From: Ustulina deusta
Lineage: Eukaryota > Ascomycota > Sordariomycetes > Xylariales > Xylariaceae
DNA length: 64,000 nt
NCBI GenBank assembly: GCA_023159155.1
Contig: JAJNNX010000050.1
Location: forward strand, 1-64,000
Reading direction: 5' to 3'
The translations under genes were made by a program, and so were the position numbers. The notes under the pieces were generated by a model. That model worked only from the letters and a program-made list of their open reading frames with translations. It did not search any database and was not told the DNA's origin. Shown here one piece after another: positions 36,956-48,900 of this stretch (within the stretch, counting starts at the first letter, position 1; the number at the start of each line of letters is the position of its first letter).

Positions 36956-37725
36956 AGTGATGGAGTGATTGGTTTACTGTGAATAGAGGTCAAGAGTTAT
37001 TGTTCAGAATGATACATTAGTAGAGGTTGAGATGTTCTGGTTGGCATGCTTGTAAACCTGAATTGGCCAAGACATCTGGGGTTCGCGTAGGAATAGATAC
37101 CTTGGTACTAAGTGGATGGATGATGTAGGTAAGTACTATAGCTCGGTACCTGCCTTGGTACCTAGCGAGATGTGTCCGTGTACATGGTAGTTTGGAGGTA
37201 TACCGTATACCTACCTATATGTAGGTAGGCACCTCGGAGACAAGGCTGTTACCTATAGTGTGCTCTACATGTATGCAATTTGAATAAATGACATTAAAAA
37301 GGACCAAGTATTATTTGTTATATGTAAGTACCTATCATCTATATGGGTGTACCTAGTACCTGTTCATAGGTTTGCCCATACCACAGGTACATGTAGAGAA
37401 AACCTGGAACTATTGATCAGGGCACCTGCTAGGCTCTATGTAGTTAGTACATTAGGTATCTTAGGTACTGGGGTATCAAAGTAAGATCTTAAGTACCTCT
37501 TGTAGGTAATCCACATAGCCTGCTACAGCATGTATGTCCGCTAGTGTTGACTTGTTTACCTCCCTCCAACGTTCAATGTTCAACCATCCCTTCGTTCGTC
37601 TTTGTCCATCTGTTTGTTGACCGATCGCCTACCTACCTACTTAGCTTTATCTCACCCGCACTCGATACGGCTGAGTCGCACAGGTGCTGCGAGCTGTAGG
37701 TAGCCTTTCTTGCTCCCCCTTGCCG
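36956..37725. promoter_or_regulatory. Shared divergent promoter of FIP1 and NUP49
   Basis: A 770-bp gap between the two start codons. It contains many copies of GGTACCT/AGGTAC-type words (for example around 37100-37260, 37325-37400 and 37445-37510) often arranged as overlapping palindromes with TACCTACC. There is no clear TATA box. The region just before the NUP49 start is pyrimidine-rich. The repeated word also appears in other intergenic regions of this window, so it need not be specific to this pair. Confidence 0.6.
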
Positions 37726-39465
37726 ATGGCCCTATTCCGGTCAGCAAGCGGTCCAGCAGGTTTGAGCATCAACACATCCTCTGCCAACATGTTGTAAGTC
37801 CGTCCACCTTTGTGCGCCCTCAGCTCCCATTCCTGCTTCCATCAGCCATCTTGTATCTCCCTCCCCTCCTCCCCTCTCTCCCTTTGTCTCTGTCTCATGT
37901 CTTTCGCTCTCCTTGTCTCTCGCACCCTCACACACACACACATCCAATGCCCCGCTGTGAATGTTGCCATGCCGCTCCAGAAACTGACGAGTGTATTGGA
38001 TGACAACAGTGGCTCGGCTGCTGGCCAGACGCCTGCTTCGGGAAGCCTGTTCGGATCGACCCAACAGCCCGCAAACGCTTCCGCCCCCAAGCCCGGTGGT
38101 TTATTCGGCACCACTCCGCAGCAACCGCCGCAACAGGGCACCTCGCTCTTTGGTTCTGCCTCGACGGCCGCTGCATCCCAGCCACAGCAGACGACCAGTG
38201 CTTTTGGTTCTACCACCTCTGCACAGCCTCAACAGCAACAGCAGACTGGCAGCTTGTTCGGTACTGCCACTCCGCACCAGTCTCAACCTGCTGCCCAAGG
38301 CACCACAAGTCTCTTCGGAGCGACTCCCCAAACCCAGACCCAGCCGCAAACTCAGACCACCGGCAGTTTATTCGGAAACGCCAATCTGTCGACCGGCCAG
38401 CCAACCACGGGGGCAACCGGTGGTCTCAGTCTATTTGGTGCCGCCTCCAACCCTTCTCAAACCGCCAACAATGCTACGGGGAATAGTTCATTCGGCCAGG
38501 CCGCCCAACAACGGTCCAGCCTTTTGTGAGTTCGCACGCCTCGATATTTTCATTCACGGTTCTAGATACTGACCCCAGGTGCTGCTAGTGGTGGTTTCGG
38601 TTCACAGACCCAAAACCAGCCCAATTATCTTGGTCAATTGCAGCAGCCGCAGCAACAACAGCCCACTGTAGGCTTAGGCGGTGGTCTTGGCTTCGGCTTG
38701 ACCATGGGCCAGCCCAGCACCCAGCCTACCGTCCCCGGTGTGCGCATTGATCTTACCAATCTCAAGGGCACGACCCGGTTCAATGATCTGCAGGAACATC
38801 TCCAGAAGGCGATTGAGCAGGCCGATACTTTCATCGCAGAGCAAGTGCGGAGGAAAGAAGAGGTCGATTCATTCATGTCTGGCCACCGTGAGATGCTCGA
38901 GAGCATTCCCGACGACGTCACGTTCGTGACTAGGAAATATGATGGCGCTCGGAATGCCCTGGAAGCTGCCGCGCAATCTATTGAAGCGGCCCGCGTCCTA
39001 GTCAACCAGGATGCCGACAATGCACGCCTGAGCTTCCGCGCTATAGATAACCTCAAACTCCCACAGCAGTACCACACCTCCGGCTTCTGGTCGCCGAGAC
39101 AGCAAGCCTCGGGAAATGCGAATGCCGAAACCGACGGACAAGATCTCGTGGGTTTCTTCTCTAAGACGGCCGATGAGATGGGTGACCAGATGAAAAAGTA
39201 CGAGAGAAATCTAACCGAGATCGAACTTCACATGCATGGAGTCTCAGATAGTCTAGTTGAGCAACTGCAGCGAATGATGGCGACAAAAAATGGCGCCTCG
39301 TCTGGGACGGATGCAAAGATTCAGGAGCTGGTCGCTGTATTGAGAGACTTTGAGCAGGGCATTCTCAAAGTGGCCGGCGATGTTGGAAGTGCCAGAGAAG
39401 GCATGACTCGACTGCAGTTGGGTGATTTCATGACTCACGACCGCGATACAAACGGTGTATATTAG
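37726..39465 (+). CDS. NUP49: FG nucleoporin of the Nup49/Nup58 type
   Basis: Three exons: 37726-37793, 38010-38525 and 38589-39465 (introns 216 and 63 nt, both with CTGAC branch sites), giving 486 residues. The short first exon encodes MALFRSASGPAGLSINTSSA, then splices to restore LFGSAAG. Residues about 25-215 are Gln/Thr/Ser-rich with repeated SLFG, GLFG and AFGS units, the FG repeats that bind transport receptors. From about 230 comes VRIDLTNLKGTTRFNDLQ and a mostly helical, coiled-coil-like region with the conserved DADNARLSFRAIDNLKLP. Nup49 forms the central-channel trimer of the nuclear pore with Nsp1 and Nup57 (established). The downstream Met at 37970 lies inside the first intron and was rejected as start because exon 1 encodes the conserved N-terminus. 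Confidence 0.93.
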
Positions 39466-40103
39466 TAGAGCGAGTGGTTGGTGACGTGCATGGTTTAGGT
39501 TTTGTCAGGCGTAGATACCCGGTTTGGACCAAAAAGAAAAAAACGAAATGGGGGAGCGAAATGGTCGACCAAACGACGCTTTGTGAGTTTCTCTTTGCCT
39601 TTAAACTAGATTTTTAGAGATCTTGGCGTCGAGTGTAAAAACAGAATCTCAACAGATAGACAGCATGCCATTTTCCGGTTAACGCTGTCCACCTATTCTC
39701 GCCCTGGCAACTATGTCCTAATTATGCAAAACACTGGAAAAATTATGACAAGGCATGTTTAACCTGGACTCGTGGCACGTCCTGGCATGAGAGGAATTTG
39801 ATTCAACGCTGCAGATGGTTCAAGCATAGGACAATCTATCTACCTCTCGAGTCCTTGATAAGCCTTTTATCCCGTGCAGTTTGTCTTGATCTATTACGCC
39901 CTGGGCCTCCAAAGTAAAATCTAAGATAAGAGAACAAAGACAACGTTTTGCTCCACCGGTGACGCCACGTCCCTGACATAGGGAATCAATATGCTAAAAA
40001 CTATTAAGACTTGAACGCCCTCCAGACAAACAATCTACCAACAAACCCAACGCTACCGACATACAGTAGTTTTCACTACCACTCCAGTATTCCTCCGAAG
40101 CAG

Positions 40104-40141
<38 letters not shown>

Positions 40142-40164
40142 CCCTCCTGCCCTCCCCCCTAAAC
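39466..40164. other. Convergent 3' intergenic region
   Basis: This lies between the stop codons of NUP49 (plus) and the minus-strand gene at 40165. It contains a (CT)n(GT)n microsatellite at 40104-40141 close to the end of the minus-strand gene. No other feature was seen. Confidence 0.7.
40104..40141. repeat. (CT)n(GT)n microsatellite
   Basis: About 14 CT units followed directly by about 5 GT units, 24 bp beyond the stop codon of the minus-strand membrane-protein gene and probably within its 3' UTR. Confidence 0.85.
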
Positions 40165-41114
40165 CTACCAAAGCAAAACCCTCCACCGCCACCCATTCAA
40201 GAGCTTTAAATCCTGCTCGCCAACTTCCTCAACGCCATTTTCAACCTTCGCAACGAGGGTCTTCAGCCTTTTGGAGACAGTCCGAGCAACGCGCAACGAC
40301 ACCTCGCTCTGAAACACGTAAAGCACGGCCAGCACGAAGAAGGCGACGGACGCGAAGCCTGACTTGCCGTGGACGTGGACCGAGTCCAAGATGCGTGCGA
40401 TGAGGGACTTGCTCTTACGGAAGGCGTGCTCGGTGTCGTTGGAGGACGCCTGATCATCAGACGATCTGCGGAAGATCTTGCGCACGGCGGGGATGATAGC
40501 GGCGCTTCGAAGGGGTTAATACATTACATATCTATGTTCATGTCCATCCCTGTCCCCCTCTCTATCTCTACATCCGCACGAGAATTCCCCATCCATCAGG
40601 CGGGATCCAAGCCAGAGACAAGACTCCATCCGTGTGTTCGGTATAGCAAAACAACGAAGCATGCGGATTGTCAAGCACATCCTAAACGAAAAAGATGGAA
40701 AACACAGAGGGGGAAAAAAAGGTAAAGAACATAAGGGACAAAATGAAGGAACTGCAGATGGACTCACACGATGCCGCCGAGTAACCACTTGCGCCACCGC
40801 CCGGTCTGCGCTCTCTTCACCACGAGGGTGACTTCGGAGCGGAGGGCGCGGAGGTCAGAAGCTGCGAGGCCGCCCTGGGCGCGCAGGCGTTCGCCTCCTT
40901 GTTTCTGGAGCGTGGCGTATTCGCGGAGCGAGATCTCGGCGGCCGTCTTCATGGTCTTTAGATCGGTGCCGACGAAAGGCTCGGCGACGATGGGCTGCTG
41001 GGTTTGATGCTGCTGCTGCTGCTGCTGCACCGGCGGTGGCGGCGGCGGCGGCGGCCCGTTGTCTGCGGAAAATGTCGCGGCCTGGAAAGATGGCGTTGGC
41101 GCGTCGTACTCCAT
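40165..41114 (-). CDS. Conserved fungal membrane protein, function unknown
   Basis: Two exons on the minus strand, 41114-40768 and 40504-40165, separated by a 263-nt intron, give 228 residues. The start MEYDAPTPSF was preferred over upstream frame extension because this N-terminus looks conserved. Residues 1-50 are Pro/Gln-rich (P8 and Q6 runs). An ordered segment follows (EISLREYATLQKQGGERLRAQGG, then DLRALRSEVTLVVKRA). A hydrophobic stretch GRWRKWLLGGIVAAIIPAV spans the splice junction, then a basic KIFRR. A second hydrophobic span is FASVAFFVLAVLYVF (about 170-184), followed by EVSLRVARTVSKRLKTL and a tail LLNGWRWRVLL. The two spans suggest a membrane hairpin. I recall this protein only as an uncharacterised family of filamentous fungi. 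It is convergent with NUP49. Confidence 0.82.
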
Positions 41115-42470
41115 GATCCCCGACTCCGTCCACGAGCTCGCGATGGGGCGGTGTAAACAGCACAAGAGAGAGAGATATAGATAGCGGGACCCGATTGCTG
41201 GTGAGCTTGGTTAGTCGGCGTAAGATAAGAAAAAAGATGGCTTCGCGACGCAGGGACAGATAAGATGGATATTTCTATGCATGTGTGTCCAGATAAGTAC
41301 AGACCTGGATATGTTGAGTACAAAATACTAACCTCAGTTAGGTATGAAGAAATCATGAGATGGTTAGTTGGATGACGTTACCGCCGCCCAACGTAACAGC
41401 TGTAAGGCGCCAGAGCACCTCTCATGCACGATGATCAGGGGTGGCTGGGGCCGCGGGGTAGGCGCATTAGGCGACGGACGAATCCTACCTTCTAAGCCAT
41501 TTATTTTCTTGACATGTTTTGTTTCAATTGGTAGACTAGCATCGACCTTTCTCAGCTGAATCCGGGTCCCCCGCCTCATCAAGCCACCCCGTCCCTATGG
41601 CAGTGGCATCGCTTCGCTAAGACCTAGCGTCCGATATTGCAAGACAGCCACGCAAAGCGCCCGGAACCGAATCGTAAAGGCCCCTCAGGGTGTCGACGTA
41701 TCGCCGAGTGGAGGCGCTGGTTTCCAAAGAAGCCGGTTTTGTGAGAGTACATGAGGTCGACGGGGGAACTCGTCAGCCGAAAGGTGTTCGCCTGGTATCA
41801 GGGTTGGAGAGTGCTTCATAAAGGAGGGTCCACGGCAAACTCTAATGATAGAAAGCTCCCTGCAGGTGGCTACCGAGGGATTTGTGACGGTCTTACATGG
41901 TCAGAGCTGACTCTCCCATTTCCTTCATCGTTGTGCCCAGGAAATTTAAGAGGGTATCTGGTGTCGGCATAATTCTGAGATCCGGAACCGTCGAGTGGGT
42001 TGAATGAGATACCCATGAAGACCACAGAGCAGGGAACGAAAAAGACTCATGGTGAGTAAGTGTAGTTTGGAATTGGTAGCTACAGAGGAGTGGTAGGGAT
42101 AGGTTGCAAGAGATTGATCCTTTTCTGAAAAAAATCAAAAAGAACGGTGGGCATATTGTTTGACCCGAAAACCGAGCAGTCATGGGAAAAGACTCACTAC
42201 AGGTTTGCTCTCAATTGTTGGACATGTACAGCTTTTACGCAAACAGAGGGATAAGCTCGGTTCAGAGAAGGGTATCTAGGCGATTTGTGTGAGGCTTACC
42301 ACCAGACGCAAAAGGCAATGATATCTACCGTATCTTCTCCTACACAAATATCGAGTCGCAGAGACGATTGTGTATATAATTCGCTTTCCTATGAGGTTGT
42401 TCATGGCCTCCAGTGAGACCACCCCGAGCCCTGCCAACAGTCCAAGGTAGATAGTTGATGAATCGTTCAG
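41115..42470. other. Intergenic, no gene recognised
   Basis: About 1.35 kb containing the promoter of the minus-strand membrane-protein gene (nearest 300 bp) and the 3' flank of the Zn2Cys6 gene. Only short frames without domains. Confidence 0.6.
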
Positions 42471-44020
42471 TTATATAGTTTCAATACTAACTGCATCACA
42501 AGGCCATCGAAGTACCGAAGCCCAATTTGAGCCAAGATACGCATTGACGGCATGGACAATTTGTTTCCCAGCCTGGCCAACCATCCACAGGTCGCGACAC
42601 AAGTCTAGGATCACGCCGTAGTAAGCAAAAATGATTAATGCTACTGGGCGACGAAGCACGAGCAAGTCTACTAATTTCTCATCGACGAGAAGCGGCCACG
42701 CCAATGTTACTATAGAACAAGCATTAGCATGGGTAGCTCAAATTTTTTCACCAGGTTAGGGACTTCCGATCTACTCGACGTCTCAGTCGTCTATCAATCG
42801 CGCGACTGGAATAGTACGCGACGCGATGGAGCGAACATGGCTGAATGATCGGGCAGTTTAATTGTTGGAGAAAGATCCGAAACTCAACAGTATCGTTGTC
42901 CACCTACAGTAAACGCAATAGACAGGCATTTTCTGGTGAGGAGTACATCCATCCAGAACAAATTGCAGTAGCTCAATTGCATGGTGACATGCTTCGACAG
43001 CAGATTGCGATAGATCCGTGGACTGCGTGACCAGTTGCCGAATACCGTCACACTCAGGGCCCTGTCCCTTTTCCAGGGCCCTTAGCTTGCACCATTCAAC
43101 TAGGTGCTGTATTTCGGACCCCTTAAGCCGAGACTGGTAGTCACCGATGATGGCTCTGACACCGCGGTGGAGTCCAAAGTAGTGGCCAAAGCGAATGAAA
43201 AAAGGCTCTGGATGAAGATTCAGAGGGGCAATATCGGTAAGACCATGTATACAGATCAGGCTGGAAAAGAGGACAAGAGCCACACATTTGTCTTGGTCAG
43301 GCTCACGCGGCGCAGGGTTGAAGTTCGCCACAGCCCAAGCTTGAAGCTCGGTTGACTGATTTAGGTAGAAATGTGATCTCTCCGGGGAGACCTGAGTGCT
43401 AATATGGCGAGCAGAAAAGGCCAGAATGCCGTGCATTAGATATGGGTTCGAGAAGGCACTTGAGAGAGCTGTCTTCTTGAGCTGATCGGTAAAGGTTGTG
43501 TCCCTGTCGATGAAGAGAAAAGTGCCTTGGATGAAATGGTTAAAGAGGTCCAAGTGGACAATATTTACGAGGGAATCATCTGGGGTTCGAGCTAATGGGC
43601 TCTGGGATGGTGCTGGTTCTCGTGATGTTTCTCTACACGGTGGTGGCGGTGGTGTATCATGGTTCGATGATGTATTTGAGGACAAAGATGCGTCCACAGC
43701 CCGAGGTTGACCCGTAGGTCTATAGATGCAGACGCGATCTGAAGTCTGGCAGTTGATACAGCTGGGACGTTGTTGGTCACACTGCAGAAGAGCGATAATG
43801 TCCCTGTTAGCCTGGACTTATAAGTATAAGTGCCTCACGAAGGTAGACAGTAGGTAGATGCCCGGTACTTGTCGCAACAACGATGCCATATACAGGTACC
43901 TGTAGCAAGCTACCTGGGTGGGTAGGTATCAGAAAACTTGGAACTTGCCCGAATATGACGGCGCCGGCACTCTTCGCACTTAGTCCCCTTTTTAGTCTTC
44001 TTATGAGATCGCCGTAGCAT
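42471..44020 (-). CDS. Zn2Cys6 (C6) fungal transcription factor, short form
   Basis: Exons on the minus strand are 44020-43949, 43781-42908 and 42709-42471 (introns 167 and 198 nt), giving 394 residues. The first intron has a GC donor (CGG then GCAAGT) and splits the DNA-binding cluster. After joining, C15-x2-C18-x6-C25-x6-C32-x2-C35-x6-C42 is complete with the typical basic loop RRRHIR. A Ser/Pro-rich linker follows, then a helical region (LDLFNHFIQGTFLFIDRD, HGILAFSARHIS) as in regulators related to sterol-uptake control protein Upc2, and a C-terminal AWPLLVDEKLVDLLVLRRPV stretch ending WASVLRWPCDAVS. C6 factors bind CGG-type sites and activate pathway genes; the target is unknown. The donor of intron 2 (GTAGGT at 42907) was chosen by frame and to keep the AWPLL block. 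No metabolic cluster partner lies beside it. Confidence 0.82.
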
Positions 44021-45069
44021 TTGGCCGGTCGGTCGGTTATTTACGAGTTCGAGTAGCGGTAGTACAATGCGAATCTCAAGGTGAGAAGAGTATGGAAATC
44101 CCATATGAAGGAGAAGAAATGGTTTGTCCTTCTCACCGAGTCTGGATAGACAGATCTGACTATCCTAGGCTAGAACTCGGAGAAGGCGGAATTAAGATAT
44201 ACTTTGCCGGAGTTACTGTCTTCGGTGGTCGTCGGGTGGCATTGCGCTCTTCTCACTCCAATAAGCACCCCTTTGACATACAGATACATCTGCAATCTAG
44301 ATAGGCGCTGGCTGGATTGATGTCCTGGACGTGTGGTTGGATCCAGCTTCTTCCAGCTTCCCAAGCAGCGCCATCACTTTGTCTGCGACACCTGCGATGT
44401 CTGGGATGTCTGAGATGCCTGAGATGCCTGAGATGCCTAAAATACCGCTTAGACTGTATGTTGTTGAGGGCGAAAGTCATGTCTGATATTATGAGGTCCC
44501 ATGTGTTTATGTATATAAGTATATATAAAGTATTTTCCAATTCCTCAGGCCCTTCTTCGTGTTTGACAGGGCAATCAATCAACCAACCACCAAGGTCACC
44601 ACGCTGTCCCTGCCTCGGGTACCTATCTCGGCCTCTGCGACAGTGACAGGACTGTCCATTCTTACCAATCCATCTGGCGTAGAGACGGTGTGTCTCGCCC
44701 GCCACCCGAGTCAGCCACGATGCATCAATCAGAATTGATCATAGATACTAAGACCACGTTCGGGGTCCTCCCACGCGCTCCGTTGCCCTCTTTCTCGCGC
44801 GGCCCAAATTGTTTGCGACTTCGAGAATGTTCCACTCAAGGTAATTCTCCTTCACTTCGTCCTTGTGCAGATGTAATTATCAATGTTGGCATTGGCCCTG
44901 TACGCAACTCGTCAATTCAACACTGCGCATTTCCAGTGAAAACTAGCTATAGCCTTTGGGGATGCAGTAGGAGCTCAGCAAGTAGTGGTTTCGCAAACGC
45001 CAATATTAGCCCTTTCGTAAATGCCCGTGAATTTTCAACGGACAACGTTGACCTTTGAGGGTTCCCGAT
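44021..45069. other. Intergenic region with a 9-bp tandem array
   Basis: Upstream region of the C6 regulator, with short GGTACCT-type words at 43890-43925 just inside the gene's first intron. It contains five 9-bp units at 44394-44438. A 122-codon frame at 44690-45058 has no recognisable domain; it precedes the DUF4139 relic but could not be joined to it convincingly. Confidence 0.55.
44394..44438. repeat. 9-bp tandem repeat, five units
   Basis: Units GCGATGTCT, GGGATGTCT and three identical GAGATGCCT. On the minus strand they read as repeated His-Leu-Arg codons in an otherwise unsupported frame. Confidence 0.85.
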
Positions 45070-45940
45070 GAATCGAGTCTCAGAAGGGACTGGCATACCT
45101 AGAAAATGGGGGGCGCAGCGTCGCTGATGGTCGAACCTCAACGAGATCGCAACGTAGTCGCTTGCCCATCGAAGGCACTTTCGATGCTGACAGCTATGCC
45201 ACCCCTGATGTGTTGCAACCTGATACCGAGTTTAACGAATCTAGCTCCGAGGAGACAGGACTCACAGCGGCCTACAGTTTGGCGGGTCTAAAGTCGCTCT
45301 CTCCCTCGCCGATGATGTCTAGACACTGCGTGGCCGGTATCACAGATTCGGAAGTAGTATTCAACCGCATTATTGTTGCCAAGTATAAGCGAGTCGTGCT
45401 CTTGAACGGGAAGGCGCCCAACAATAGCAAGCTGACGCTACTGGCATGGCAGACGGGGCTCACTCTCGACGGGAGCGTTCTCGGACGAGTCGCGCTGCCG
45501 CCTTGCAGCCTCGGCATCGACCCTTCGATCTATGTGATTTATCCCAGGCCCGAAGTCAAGCACGGCATGGGTTCTATGATTTCCTCGTCCAAGGAAAACA
45601 GGAGCTCATTCGCGCGAACTATTACCCTCGTAAACACCGGGATGAGGCCCAGGGGAAGCCCGTGCAGGTGACAGTACTCGATCGGATGCCAGTAAGTGAA
45701 GATGAACGCATCAAGATCGTGCCTACGAATCCAGATGACTTGGTGGTTAATGGACTCAGTATGAGCGCCGGCGAGTCTGCTGATAGTGATGACAAGAAGG
45801 AATGGGGAAGGCCAAGGCCAAGCTCAAACGAGGAGATGAGGTTGGATGGGTTGTCAGTGTTAACCCAGGATGCTCAGCCAAGCTCAGCCTGGAATATTTA
45901 TGTGTCGTTCCTGGTGGCAGCGAAGCCGTGGATGCTTAGA
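45070..45940 (+). pseudogene. C-terminal relic of a DUF4139 (mucoidy-inhibitor-A-like) protein
   Basis: Three consecutive reading frames carry successive parts of one domain. In the first frame (about 45070-45640) are EFNESSSEETGLTAAYSLAG, VVFNRIIVAKYKRVVLLNGK, KLTLLAWQTGLTLDGSVLG, LGIDPSIYVIYPRPEVKH and SFARTITLVNT. In the second (about 45641-45795) are GKPVQVTVLDRMPVSEDERI. In the third (45802-45940, stop TAG) are KAKLKRGDEVGWVVSVNPGC and KLSLEYLCVVPGG. In intact homologues, as I remember them, these blocks lie in one frame and about eight residues separate CS from LGID; here that stretch is missing. The N-terminal DUF4140 half was not found upstream. Two frameshifts, an internal deletion and a missing 5' half indicate a dead fragment. 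Base composition is normal, so it was not destroyed by RIP. Confidence 0.75.
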
Positions 45941-48900
45941 TGTAGGACTACACGCAGCACCCCAACACTAGATTATTCACAGATAGTTGATGACGAGGAG
46001 GATTTGTCGGAATGCTATTACTCATGAATGTCTGTAGGTTATGTCTATGACCGTGCCACTGATCCATAACCGATAAGCACTTGTACAGAATACCTAGCTT
46101 AGTGTGGCGTTTTTTGACGAAGCGTAACCAGCACATAGAAAGATAAACCCGACGACATAAAATTAACCATGCGACAACTCCCCACATCATGACTACGTGT
46201 AAGTGCACTATTCTGTCAATGATGGTCAATGGTGCGTAGCTCCTTTCCCATCCTAAAACGATTCTAACTAAGTACACACCCGGAATACACCAGGAAATGA
46301 GGAGAGTCTACTACTAGAATGTTGATTTCTTTTGCTGAGACCGTTGATCCTTGGGTCTGAAACTTGTTGCTCGTTCATTACCTGGAAGTACGTGGTATAA
46401 GGGATAACCGGACAGGAAACCAAGTCCCCTTGCTTTTAGGAATCCTCAACAACGAAACTAACGTAGTCGCATTCCCGCCCTTTCGAAAGATTTTTTTTTT
46501 CTTTAAAAAAAAACTCACTTGGATGCCACAATGTGGGTGTCCGGTGGGCAACTGTAAATTTAACCGGGTCTCTCGGCAGTACTAGCACCCAGGGCTCCGA
46601 GCTTTCTTGGAGTACCTAAGGCAGGTCATGCGATACATATGACAAGTTACCGCTTCCCTTTTGATAAATGAACAGACGGATGGGTCAGATGGACAGAGCA
46701 AAAACCCCGGGAAAGTTTCCTAAAATAAATATCCCATCGGTGTCCAAATGGTGACCGACACGAGTGTGAAAGAGCGCATCGGATCTAAGCAAAAGAATTT
46801 CATGCGCTCGGACGAATTTCAGCGGCACTCCCCTTCATCCAACGTGACCGAGCCTTCCGAAGACATGCGATACGAAACCTACTTACTCTCAAGGGGATGC
46901 CCTCCATCGTTCCGCACCGTTCCGGCACCCCGAAACCATTGCTCCAGGTCTCAGAGTGATCAGCGTGACAAGACAAGGTGCGACGGCAGCCACTGGCCCG
47001 CACACCAGTGTAGAGAAGGGGACTACATACTGCATTGCCAGAAGAAGAAGAAGAAAGTAACTTGAATTGAGAATTTGCGCAATGAAGGATCAAAAGGTTG
47101 TCCGGCATGTCGAGTGACTGGTTTCGTCTGAGCTCTCTCGGCAACAGGACAGATAATCCACCGGCGGTGGCGGTAAAAGAAACTCGTTGTACGTCAGCTT
47201 ATCGCGCTTGCGACTCACAATTCCGTCCTCATAAGGGACTACTATCTACCAGACTAGGAGCACGCCGATGTGGGGGTTGGCCGGGCTCGACGGTTAGGTC
47301 GGGTCAGGTCAAGTGGTTAATTCATCTAGTCTTCTCTATCCCCAATGACCTACCCGGAGCAAGACGTTCTGTGCTGGTGCTGGTATGCTGCCTACTCGCT
47401 GACGCACACGCGGATTCATGTTCACGCCGAACCTTAAGGGCTGGGCGGAGAAGAAACAGATAGATACTCGGACGAGCAAGCCGGCGCGATCTTTAAAGGG
47501 TATAGTAAACGGGCCACAATGTAGAGTTATGTCGTATAGATGAGACAGGGCCGCCGCCCCCAGTCTGCCCCAATACTGCTGGCTCGCCTTAGTTAGGTAG
47601 GTCGAGTTGTGACGTGACGAGTGGCGTGCCCCGGTCGGTTCGACGCACTCGCGGCGGGCCAACAAGATGGCTCGGCTGCAATGCCGGATCCCAAGCCCGT
47701 GCGATGGTGTATCAGAATCCGGCCGAAGAAGGGGGGGAGGAGGGGGGGACAAGCTGTGTAATGGGAATTGCCAAGCTGTAGATGCATTGTCGTTGGCCCC
47801 TCGGACCCCGTACTCGCGACACGACGCCTTTTCGTCTGAACTTGGGGCCAGCCGCCGTCTCGCTTGAATTAGACTTCTGTTTGCTTTGTTTGCTTTGTTT
47901 GCTTGTACCGATGCTTTACCCTACCAGGAGGGGACATTGGAGAGAAACACTCGAGCGCCTTGCTCGGTGGGCATGTGAAGATTACCTACCTATGTATACA
48001 TTGTATGTTTCTCTCTTCTAGGCTGAATTGGCTATGAAGGAGGTTGTGGCACCGGGCCAAACGCGACACGCTGCCGGTTGCCGTCAGGCTTGCAGATCAT
48101 CGACGCATCAGGAGGTTTCGAGTGGGGATTTGGACACATGGCTGCCGGCCACCAAGCCGTGTCGTGTCCTTTCAGCTTGTAAAGGATCAGTCATCATTCG
48201 AATCCCGATGCTTGGATTCAATTGAAAAACAAGAGTACACCAGAAGTGAATCCGGGCAGAACAGGTGTGCGTTCCATGGGCCCTTACACTACAGTCCGAT
48301 GTAATGCATACACGACACTACCTATTGCCTGGTTATAACGAGGTAACCGTAATTACTAAATATATACTTATAGCGCCTTGTGACGTCGCTCCATGTCGTG
48401 TGTCTTGGATGCTGGGCGCCGGGAATTGCGGCACAACACCAAACCGTTCCGGCCGGCGTTCATTAAGGATCCTACCATCACCATCATCTGTGTCGTCTGT
48501 GTCATCTGTGCTATTATCCAGACAATAAAATCCCTATGAGAGGTTCGGATTGGTAAGTATACATATATGAGAGACGAGAAAACGCTTCGTTGTGGTATAG
48601 TTATCACTTATGAGTGGCGAGATGGGCACGACCGGGGGGCGGGGGGGGGGGGTCCATTACGGCTTGCCGGCTGGTGGCCAAGGGGTTGACTAGGACTCGA
48701 CGAATCCGCGGCAATGTGCTGATGATCAACCGATTGTGCGCCATTTGTCCATGTCATTTACAGGTGCCAGCCGAGCCAGAGAGAGGAGAGAAAAGCAAAC
48801 CACCAGCAACTATGGTGCATACGCTCATTCACGTGCAGGAGAAGCCCGCCTCACAGGCTTAGCGGGTGATCCGTCCCATCTCTTAGCGGCACCTAAATCC

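Noticed and set aside
37970..38009. Alternative NUP49 start at the ATG near 37970
   Set aside because: It lies inside the first intron; the upstream 68-nt exon gives the conserved nucleoporin N-terminus and a good branch site and acceptor follow.
44690..45058. Possible upstream exon of the DUF4139 relic
   Set aside because: The 122-residue product shows no DUF4140-like blocks, and a stop separates it from the relic without a good splice solution.
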